A stretch of DNA of 11,290 nucleotides from JANNRA01 sp031401035 (GTDB lineage: Bacteria > Desulfobacterota > Binatia > HRBIN30 > CADEER01): contig JANNRA010000025.1 in NCBI GenBank assembly GCA_031401035.1, forward strand, positions 1 to 11,290. The letters are read 5' to 3'. Numbering within the stretch: the stretch's first letter is position 1; the number at the start of each line of letters is the position of its first letter. This document shows positions 5,468-11,290 of the stretch, piece by piece. The notes below the pieces were generated by a model, which worked only from the letters and a program-made list of their open reading frames with translations, was not told the DNA's origin and ran no database searches. A program made the position numbers and the translations under genes.

Positions 5468-6786
5468 GCGTGCCGCTCCGTCCCCGCCCCGCTGGGGCTG
5501 ATTGTGACCTCGAGCGCGGCGGCCGCCGCCAGCGCCGTCCGCAGCTCGGCCACCTCGCAGTCGAGCGCCGCCAGGCGCGGCAGATCGCGCCGCGCCGCCA
5601 TGTCGCGCACGGTGACGCGGCCGGCGGCGATCTCCTCGTCGCCGACGATGATGACGTAGCGCGCCGCGAGTTTGCCGGCGTGGCGCATCTGGCTCTTCAG
5701 GCTGCGCTCGCCCGGCTCCACCTCGACGCGCGCGCCGGCGCGCCGCAGCCGGTGCGCGAACACCGCCGCGGCGCCCTCGGCGGCGACACCGAGCGGCGCG
5801 ACGACGAACTCCGGCGCCGCCGCCTTCGCCGCGGCGGCGGCGCCGAGCACGATCGCCAGTCGCTCGACGCCGAGCGCGAAGCCGACGCCGGCGACCTCCG
5901 GTCCGCCGAGCGCCTTGACCAACCCGTCGTAGCGGCCGCCGCCGCCGAGGGCGTTCTGCGCCCCGAGCCCCTGCGCCACCACCTCGAAGGCCGTGCGGCA
6001 GTAATAGTCGAGGCCGCGCACCATGTACGGCTGCAGGGTCGGCCGCACGCCCTGTGCGTCGAGCAGCGCCCGCACGCGCTCGAAGTGGACGCGGCAGGCC
6101 TCGCACAGATGGTCGAGCATGCGTGGAGCGCTGGCGCGGATGGCGACGCAGCCCGGCTGCTTGCAGTCGAGCAGCCGCATCGGATTGTGCTCGAGGCGGC
6201 GAGTGCAGTCGTCGCAGATCGCCGCCGCATGCGCGGCGCCCCAGGCGACCAGCGCGACGCGATACGCCGGCCGGCAGGCGCGGCAGCCGAGTGAGTTGAG
6301 ATGCACGGCGGCGTCGGCGACGCCGAAGTCGGCGAGCAGATCGTGCAGCAGCAACAACACCTCGGCATCGGCCGCCGGATCGTCGCGCCCCAGCAGCTCG
6401 GCGCCGATCTGCGAGAACTGCCGCAGGCGCCCCTTCTGCGGCCGTTCGCGGCGGAACATCGGCCCGAAGTAGTAGAGCTTGGCGACCGGCTCGACCGCGT
6501 GCATGGCGTGCTCGACATAGGCCCGGACGACGGCCGCGGTGCCCTCGGGCCGCAACGTCAGCGCACTGCCGTCGCGGTCCGCGAAGGCATACATCTCCTT
6601 CTCGACGATGTCGGTCGTCTCGCCGATCGAGCGCTTGAACAGCTCGGCGCGCTCGACGATGGGCAGGCGGATCTCGTCGAAGGCGTAGGCGTCGAAGACC
6701 GCGCGGGCGGTCGTTTCGAGCCCCGACCAGCGCGCCGACTCGCCCGGCAGGACGTCATGAAACCCTTTAACTGACGCGACTTTCAT
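5464..6786 (-). CDS. hisS: Histidyl-tRNA synthetase
   Basis: A 440-residue class II synthetase that attaches histidine to tRNA(His). The N-terminus KGFHDVLPGE is typical. TLRPEGTAAVVRAY lies at 77-90 and motif 2 (FRRERPQKGRLRQFSQIG) at 111-128. The two histidine-specific motifs are RGLDYYCRTAFE at 257-268 and GGGGRYDGL at 281-289. Motif 3 (GVGFALGVERL) is at 300-310, and the C-terminal anticodon-binding domain runs from about 325. Between motif 2 and the first histidine motif the insertion carries eight cysteines in four close pairs (168/171, 191/194, 208/213, 228/231), which suggests a metal site. No clear Shine-Dalgarno sequence precedes the ATG at 6786. This is the first gene of a three-gene operon, overlapping aspS by four bases. 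The divergent large secreted-protein gene lies 122 bases upstream. Confidence 0.97.
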   Translation of the reverse strand: MKVASVKGFHDVLPGESARWSGLETTARAVFDAYAFDEIRLPIVERAELFKRSIGETTDIVEKEMYAFADRDGSALTLRPEGTAAVVRAYVEHAMHAVEPVAKLYYFGPMFRRERPQKGRLRQFSQIGAELLGRDDPAADAEVLLLLHDLLADFGVADAAVHLNSLGCRACRPAYRVALVAWGAAHAAAICDDCTRRLEHNPMRLLDCKQPGCVAIRASAPRMLDHLCEACRVHFERVRALLDAQGVRPTLQPYMVRGLDYYCRTAFEVVAQGLGAQNALGGGGRYDGLVKALGGPEVAGVGFALGVERLAIVLGAAAAAKAAAPEFVVAPLGVAAEGAAAVFAHRLRRAGARVEVEPGERSLKSQMRHAGKLAARYVIIVGDEEIAAGRVTVRDMAARRDLPRLAALDCEVAELRTALAAAAALEVTISPSGAGTERHA

Positions 6787-6821
6787 GCAGGTGGGAGCGC
6801 TTGAATGAAGAAGTTCGAGCG

Positions 6822-6848
6822 GCTATCAAAGGGGGTATCCCAAGTCAA
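6822..6848 (-). promoter_or_regulatory. Candidate promoter for the hisS-aspS-lipoprotein operon
   Basis: On the minus strand TTGACT (6848-6843) is followed after 15 bases by GATAGC (6827-6822). Transcription would begin about 30 bases before the hisS ATG. The short TTGAC...GATAG arrangement matches the candidate at 1931-1956. The rest of the divergent gap 6787-6908 holds GGTGGGAG at 6790-6797 ahead of an out-of-frame ATG, but no recognisable plus-strand promoter. Confidence 0.35.
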
Positions 6849-6908
6849 CGAAGTGCCGACGCTCGTGGAGATTGGCACCAGCTTGGAAACGCGCGGAGCG
6901 GGACGGAC

Positions 6909-9900
6909 GTGCCTCGACCAACTACCACCCCGGCCACGGCCGCTCGCACCCGCATGCCGCCGCTGCTGGTGGCGCTGTCGGTGCTTGTCGCGGTGGGCGC
7001 CGCCGCCCTGGTCGCCCGCACCGTCGCCGGCCAGGGAACACCGATTCTCGATCGCTTCAATGGCTTCGAGAGCGGCGGCGCCGGCGACTACGCGATTGGC
7101 GCCGGCACCCCGCTCGGCTCGATGACCCATCGCAGCGACGCCGCCGGCCGTTTCGGTCTGCAGACCGCGGCGGTGAGCGGCGAGAACGAGTATGTGCAGG
7201 CGACGCTGTCGGCGCCGACGACGAGCTTCACCGACGCCGTCTGGGCCTGTGTCGAGGCGGCGCCGACGACGGGCACACGCCGGGTGCGAAGTTGGTCGAG
7301 CGGCGGCGTCATGGTCGCCGAGCTGCGGTTGCTGCCGAGTCGGCAACTCGAGTTGCTTATCAATGACCAGCCCGTCGGCAGCGCCAGCCCGGCGCTCAAC
7401 GTCTGCCCGCAGTTCTCCGCGATCTTCGTCGAGTACCAGGCCGGTAACCCCAGCGGGGGCAGCGCCGCCCTGAGGGTCAACGGGTTGGGACAGAGCGGCG
7501 CCCAGCCCTCGAGCGAGGCTATCGATGCGACGCGTATCGGCATGGATGACGGCGGCGCCAGCGGCGCGTCGCTGATCTGGGACGACCACGGCCTCGTCAA
7601 CGGCCTGAGCTTCGCGATCGAGTTCCGCATCGCCGGCCTGCTACCGCGCCCGGCGACGGCCGACCCGAACTTTCGCAACGATTGGGTGAGTGTCGGCTCA
7701 TGCAATGATCCGGTTGGCTGCACCGATGAGCAGCCACCAGACGACGAGGGCTCCTACGTCGCTGCCAGCAGCGCCGGCGCCGCGCAGATGTTCTGCCTCG
7801 AGACTCCCTCGTCAAGCGGCGTGTTCGGCACCATCCTGGCGGTCAAGAGCCTCGCCACGGTGCGGAGGACCGGCGCCCCGGCCAGCCTCGACCTGCGCCT
7901 GCGCACCAATGCGTTCGGATGCGGCGGCAGCGTCGGCGGCTTCGGTTTCTCCGACCCGTTGCTGGTGGAGTTGCCGCCCGCGTATGGCGGTGTGCGTCGG
8001 GTCGACTTCACCAATCCCAACGACGGCGACGACTGGACGCTGACCAGTCTGTCTCGCAGCGCCCTCTTCGCCGAGTTCGTCAGCGGCAGTCCGGCCCGCA
8101 TCACCCAGGTGCTTCGCGAGGTCGCCTTCGACACCTCCGGCTTCGCCTCACCGACGCCGACCGTGACGCCGACACCGACGCCGACGACGACCTTCACCCC
8201 GACGGCGACGTTCACGCCGACCGCGACGTTCACCCCGACGGCGACCTTCACGGCGACGCCGACCGCTACGCCGACACCGACCGCCACCTCGACATCGACC
8301 CGGACGGCGACACCGACGTTCACGCCGACGGTGACGTTGACGCCAACGCAGACTTTCACCCCCACCGTCACGCCGACCCCGACGCACACCTTCACCGCGA
8401 CCTACACGTCGACGCCGACCTTCACCCGCACGGTGACCGCGACGCCGACGCAGACGGCCACCGTCACCATCACCGCGACGGCGACCAACTCGCCGTCGCC
8501 GACGTTGACGCCGATCCTGCGTTCGTTGGTGCGCGTCAACGGCTTCGAGGGCGGCTGGGCCGGCGACTACAGCGTCGTGCCGCAGGGTGCGAACGCCGCG
8601 ATGACCGACGAGGCGCGCAGCGGCGAGTTCGCCCTCGAGGCGGCCGTGGCCGGCGCCGCTCAGTATGTGTTCACAACCCTGTCGACCCCGACGTCGACCT
8701 TCACCGATAGCATTCGTGTCTGCTTCCAGGGCACGATCAGCGGACGGCGTCGTATCCGACACTGGTTTGGAAGCGTCGCCCAGCAACCGGTCGTCGAGGT
8801 CTGGCTGCTCGCCGATGGCCGCCTTGAACTGCGGGTGGGCGGCCAGTTCATCGGCGAGAGCGTCGCACCCATCGAGGCCTGCTCCAAGGCGTACTCACAC
8901 CTCGAGGTCCAGTATCGAGCCGACGGAGCGGAAAAGCGTGTTACGCTGCGGCTCGACGGACTGGTACAGATCGACAAGGAGCACTCGTCCGCCAGCCAAG
9001 TGGCCACCGTCCGCATCGGCCCAGACGAGACCGGCGTACCCTTGCTGCTGCCGCGTCTGCGCTGGGACGATCATCTCTTCTCGAACGTCGCCATGTGGCC
9101 AGGCGACCTCGGTCTTGTCGCTCTCGCGCCAACGGTGGATGGCTTCTATTCCGGCGCCGCCAGCGCCTGGTCGCAAATGGGATGCAGCGGCCCGGCCGAC
9201 TTCACCTGCGTGCAGAGCCGGCCGCCCGACTCCGCGGTCTGGCTGCAGTCGTCGATCAGCAATGCCCTGCAGAGCTTCTGCTACCAGCAGGATCCGGTCG
9301 CGCGCGGCGTCGACGGCCCGATCCTCGGCATCAAGACCATCGTCGGGGCGCGCGACTTCGACCAGATCGCCACACCGGGTGGCATCTTCCTGCGCAGCGG
9401 CGGCTGCAACAACCCGGCTGGGGTCAACAATCCGCCCGGCGCCCCTGAGGTGTTGTTCGACGCCGGGCTCAATTTCTCCGGCTTCGGCCGCTTCGACGAG
9501 ACCAATCCGGTCACCGGCACCGCCTGGGCGCCGCAGGAGATCGCCGCCACCGAGTTCGGCGTGCGGCACGCCATGAACCCGCAGACCACGGCCATCTCAC
9601 AGGTGGTGCTCGAAGTGGTCTACGATCGCGACCCGCCGACGCCGCTGCCGACGCCGACGGCGACGGTGACGCTGACGCGGACACAGACGCGCACGCCGAC
9701 GGCGACGCTCACCCCAACCCTGACGCCGACCGTCACGCTCACCCCCACTATCAGCCCCACCCCGACCGGGCCGACCCCGACCGCCAGCGCGACCGGCACG
9801 GCTACCCGCACGGCGACGCCGACGGCGCCGCCGACGGCGACGCCGACGGCGACCAGCACCGCCACGCGCTCGGCGACACCGAGTGCCACCGCGACGGAGA

Positions 9901-11147
9901 CACCACTGCCGACGGCGACGCGCACCGGCACCGCCACCGCCACCATCACGGCGACGCCGCTCGACACACCCACGCCGACCGAGACGGCGACGCCGACCGA
10001 GACGGCGCCGGGGCCGACGGCCACCGCCACCGCGACACCATCGATCACGGCGACACCGTCCCTGACCGCGACGACGACGGTCAGTGCGACGCGGACCGCG
10101 ACCGGCCCGACGCCGACGCCGACCAACACCTTCCCGCCGCGCGGCGACTACATCCTGGCGATGGGCGACAACAACTGGGAGTGCACAGACGACCGCGCCG
10201 TCGGACTCGGCTTCAGCAACATCGCCATCACCTTCGAGGATCTCGCCGTGCGCGAGAGCGGCGCAGCGCGCCTGCAGCAGTTTCTCGGCGTCTACGTCGC
10301 CCCCGGTCTCAGCGACGAGGACTATACGTTCCTGCAGGCGACGGTGCAGGACGGCGGTTTCATCGAGAGCTTCGTCCGCCTCGGCGGCGTCGCCGTGATC
10401 AACGTCGCCAGCGCCGGCGGGGCGCCGCGCAGCGACATCGCCCCTGGCGGCGTCGACTACGCCTCGCCGTCGCTGCAGAGCAACGGCCAGACGATCACCA
10501 ACACCGTGCACCCGTACATCACCGGCGAAGGGTATGGCGGCGAGTTGCTCAGCGGCGCCGCCTTCTCGCAGTGGAGCCCCACCGCGCGCGGCTTCCTGAG
10601 CGGCCTGCCGGCCGGCGCGCGTGAGATCTTGCGCAACGCTCCGGGCCAGCCGTCGCTGGTCGAGTACGACTACGGTGCCGGCCGCGTCATCGTCACCACC
10701 CTGACCTTCTGCACGCCGGCGCAGCCGAACTCGATCGGCCGCGCCCTCGACAACCTGCTCGAGTACGCCCGCTTCTATCAGGGCGGCGCGCAGACGCCGG
10801 CGCCGACGGTGACGCTGACGCCGACGCCGAGCGCGACGCCGACCGGCCAGGCCACCACCACCGGCACGCGCACCCGGACCCCGACGCAGACGCCGACCGA
10901 GACGGAAACGGCGACCGCCACCGAGACCCCGACGCCGAGTGGCTGCGTCGGTGACTGCACCAATCTGAGCGAGGTCACGGTCGCCAACCTGATCGTGATG
11001 GTGAACGTCGCCCTCGGTACCGACACCGTCGATGCCTGCCGCAACGGCGATGGGGACGGCGATGGCGAGATCACCATCGGCGAGTTGGTGATGGCGGTGA
11101 ACAACGCGCTGAACGGCTGCGCGGCGAGTCCGACCCCGACGCCCTGA
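6909..11147 (+). CDS. Large secreted modular protein: two six-Cys adhesion-like modules, GATase-like module, dockerin-like end
   Basis: About 1412 residues. A signal peptide or membrane anchor occupies about 1-41 (hydrophobic PPLLVALSVLVAVGAAAL after an Arg-containing start). Module 1 (45-414) and module 2 (536-908) are paralogues. Each starts NGFExGxAGDY, has a LamG/concanavalin-like jelly-roll first half and a second beta-rich half, and carries six cysteines at near-identical spacing. Module 3 (1078-1295) looks like a glutamine-amidotransferase-like alpha/beta fold with GVYVAPGLSDEDYTFLQ and GAGRVIVTTLTF, but has no Cys at the expected nucleophile turn. The end (1345-1404) is dockerin-like with one intact calcium loop. 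Thr/Pro linkers separate the modules. GTG at 6909 has GGAG ten bases upstream and gives a basic N-terminus; ATG 6954 and TTG 6801 are alternatives. The gene is divergent from hisS with no partner in the window. A cell-surface or extracellular binding role is inferred; no catalytic site was identified. Confidence 0.83.
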   Translation: MPRPTTTPATAARTRMPPLLVALSVLVAVGAAALVARTVAGQGTPILDRFNGFESGGAGDYAIGAGTPLGSMTHRSDAAGRFGLQTAAVSGENEYVQATLSAPTTSFTDAVWACVEAAPTTGTRRVRSWSSGGVMVAELRLLPSRQLELLINDQPVGSASPALNVCPQFSAIFVEYQAGNPSGGSAALRVNGLGQSGAQPSSEAIDATRIGMDDGGASGASLIWDDHGLVNGLSFAIEFRIAGLLPRPATADPNFRNDWVSVGSCNDPVGCTDEQPPDDEGSYVAASSAGAAQMFCLETPSSSGVFGTILAVKSLATVRRTGAPASLDLRLRTNAFGCGGSVGGFGFSDPLLVELPPAYGGVRRVDFTNPNDGDDWTLTSLSRSALFAEFVSGSPARITQVLREVAFDTSGFASPTPTVTPTPTPTTTFTPTATFTPTATFTPTATFTATPTATPTPTATSTSTRTATPTFTPTVTLTPTQTFTPTVTPTPTHTFTATYTSTPTFTRTVTATPTQTATVTITATATNSPSPTLTPILRSLVRVNGFEGGWAGDYSVVPQGANAAMTDEARSGEFALEAAVAGAAQYVFTTLSTPTSTFTDSIRVCFQGTISGRRRIRHWFGSVAQQPVVEVWLLADGRLELRVGGQFIGESVAPIEACSKAYSHLEVQYRADGAEKRVTLRLDGLVQIDKEHSSASQVATVRIGPDETGVPLLLPRLRWDDHLFSNVAMWPGDLGLVALAPTVDGFYSGAASAWSQMGCSGPADFTCVQSRPPDSAVWLQSSISNALQSFCYQQDPVARGVDGPILGIKTIVGARDFDQIATPGGIFLRSGGCNNPAGVNNPPGAPEVLFDAGLNFSGFGRFDETNPVTGTAWAPQEIAATEFGVRHAMNPQTTAISQVVLEVVYDRDPPTPLPTPTATVTLTRTQTRTPTATLTPTLTPTVTLTPTISPTPTGPTPTASATGTATRTATPTAPPTATPTATSTATRSATPSATATETPLPTATRTGTATATITATPLDTPTPTETATPTETAPGPTATATATPSITATPSLTATTTVSATRTATGPTPTPTNTFPPRGDYILAMGDNNWECTDDRAVGLGFSNIAITFEDLAVRESGAARLQQFLGVYVAPGLSDEDYTFLQATVQDGGFIESFVRLGGVAVINVASAGGAPRSDIAPGGVDYASPSLQSNGQTITNTVHPYITGEGYGGELLSGAAFSQWSPTARGFLSGLPAGAREILRNAPGQPSLVEYDYGAGRVIVTTLTFCTPAQPNSIGRALDNLLEYARFYQGGAQTPAPTVTLTPTPSATPTGQATTTGTRTRTPTQTPTETETATATETPTPSGCVGDCTNLSEVTVANLIVMVNVALGTDTVDACRNGDGDGDGEITIGELVMAVNNALNGCAASPTPTP
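7041..8150 (+). repeat. Module 1 of the internal duplication
   Basis: Residues 45-414 of the large protein. Cysteines lie at 114, 166, 265, 271, 296 and 338, giving spacings of 52, 99, 6, 25 and 42. Landmarks shared with module 2 are FNGFESGGAGDY, TSFTDAVWAC, RRVRSW, LIWDDH, a CxnC-DEQPPD segment, QMFC and ILAVK. Confidence 0.8.
8151..8513 (+). repeat. Thr/Pro linker 1, with 18-bp tandem units
   Basis: About 121 codons (residues 415-535) of TPTxT sequence between modules 1 and 2. At 8190-8243 three 18-bp units in a row each encode TFTPTA, and a diverged fourth (TFTATP) follows. The differences among the three units are all at codon third positions. Confidence 0.85.
8514..9632 (+). repeat. 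Module 2 of the internal duplication
   Basis: Residues 536-908. Cysteines lie at 605, 658, 759, 767, 791 and 833, giving spacings of 53, 101, 8, 24 and 42, almost the same as module 1. Matching landmarks are VNGFEGGWAGDY, STFTDSIRVC, RRIRHW, LRWDDH, CVQSRPPD, QSFC and ILGIK. The sequence is well diverged from module 1, so the duplication is old. Confidence 0.8.
9633..10139 (+). repeat. Thr/Pro linker 2
   Basis: About 169 codons (residues 909-1077), the longest linker. Thr occupies nearly alternate positions with Pro, Ala, Ser and Glu. No exact long unit was found. It joins module 2 to the GATase-like module. Confidence 0.85.
10140..10793 (+). other. Glutamine-amidotransferase-like module (region of the large protein)
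   Basis: Residues 1078-1295. An early strand (DYILAMGD) is followed by a LQQFLGVYVAPGLSDEDY segment, a central LGGVAVINVASAG turn and a closing GAGRVIVTTLTFCTPAQ strand. This order resembles ThuA/GATase1-like domains that lack catalysis. A Ser/Ala turn replaces the nucleophile Cys. The fold assignment rests on pattern only. Confidence 0.5.
10794..10940 (+). repeat. Thr/Pro linker 3
   Basis: About 49 codons (residues 1296-1344) of Thr/Pro/Glu-rich sequence between the GATase-like module and the dockerin-like end. Confidence 0.85.
10941..11120 (+). other. Dockerin-like calcium-binding module with one degenerate loop
   Basis: Residues 1345-1404. The second loop DGDGDGEITIGE (11049-11084) has Asp at positions 1, 3 and 5, Gly at 6 and Glu at 12, a complete EF-hand-type calcium site. 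The first loop DCTNLSEVTVAN (10953-10988) keeps only the first Asp. Each loop is followed by a matching helix (LIVMVNVALG and LVMAVNNALNG). Cysteines bracket the module. The short tail ends SPTPTP. Confidence 0.75.
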
Positions 11148-11160
11148 TCCGATGTGGAGT

Positions 11161-11290
11161 GGGGGGGGGGGGGGCGGGGGGGGGGGGGGGCGGGCGGGGC
11201 GGCCCCCCCCCCGCCGCGGCGGCCCCCCCGCCGCGGGGCCGGGCCCACCCCCCCACGGGGGGGCGCGGGCGGCCGCGGCGCCGCGGGGGG
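11161..11290. other. G/C homopolymer tail, probable assembly or sequencing artefact
   Basis: The last 130 bases contain no T and only two A, in long runs of G and then C. There is no coding signal and no link to the preceding gene. It looks like poly-G read error at a contig end, so nothing biological should be read into it. Any terminator of the large gene would fall at 11148-11160 or be hidden here. Confidence 0.75.

Noticed and set aside
3581..5659. A 692-codon open frame on the plus strand opposite aspS
   Set aside because: It is fully antisense to a clear AspRS. Its residues are mostly Arg, Ala, Asp and His without domain motifs, as expected from GC-rich mirror frames.
6831..6845. Small GGG-TAT-CCC symmetry in the hisS upstream gap
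   Set aside because: Too short to claim as an operator; expected by chance in GC-rich DNA.
6805..7125. A 106-codon frame starting ATG at 6805 with GGTGGGAG seven bases upstream
   Set aside because: It has the best SD in this gap, but it runs out of frame into the signal peptide and module 1 of the large gene and turns Arg-rich. A short leader peptide cannot be excluded.

Overview
The window is a very GC-rich stretch of bacterial chromosome, probably the end of a metagenome contig. The gene style points to a deltaproteobacterium-like lineage. The closest match I can recall is Candidatus Binatia/Binatota: secreted proteins with long Thr/Pro or Thr/Ala linkers, a C-terminal module pairing one degenerate and one intact dockerin-like calcium loop, and PALSP-type C-terminal anchors. 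This assignment is inference from protein style, since no rRNA or marker alignment was possible.

Layout, left to right. (1) The last 58 codons of a plus-strand FAD-linked oxidase of the alkylglycerone-phosphate-synthase type (1-177). (2) A convergent gap with a perfect 15-bp GC hairpin (266-299). (3) A minus-strand pair of secreted cysteine-rich proteins (1851-1510, then 1498-305) that share a CCxC...C(S/T)D(S/A)RT domain. The second adds a Thr-rich stalk, a small beta-rich domain and a C-terminal membrane/sorting tail. (4) A divergent plus-strand integral membrane protein of the YbhN/LPG-synthase-TM family (2045-3028). (5) A minus-strand operon hisS (6786-5464), aspS (5467-3689) and a small lipoprotein gene (3692-3072), joined by two 4-base stop/start overlaps (ATGA and GTGA). 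(6) A divergent plus-strand gene (6909-11147) for a secreted modular protein of about 1412 residues: two paralogous six-cysteine adhesion-like modules, a glutamine-amidotransferase-like module and a dockerin-like module, separated by three Thr/Pro linkers. (7) The last 130 bases (11161-11290) are almost pure G/C homopolymer and look like a sequencing or assembly artefact.

How it fits together. hisS and aspS are housekeeping genes. AspRS carries a His at the position that marks many tRNA(Asn)-mischarging enzymes, which suggests Asn-tRNA(Asn) is made through GatCAB. The lipoprotein is translationally coupled to aspS, although its role looks envelope-related. The two Cys-rich proteins and the large modular protein are accessory surface or secreted proteins. 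They share an architecture of disulfide-rich modules on Thr-rich stalks, and are the least explained part of the window. No CRISPR array, rRNA, tRNA, insertion sequence or phage gene was recognised. No gene-free stretch exceeds 300 bases.
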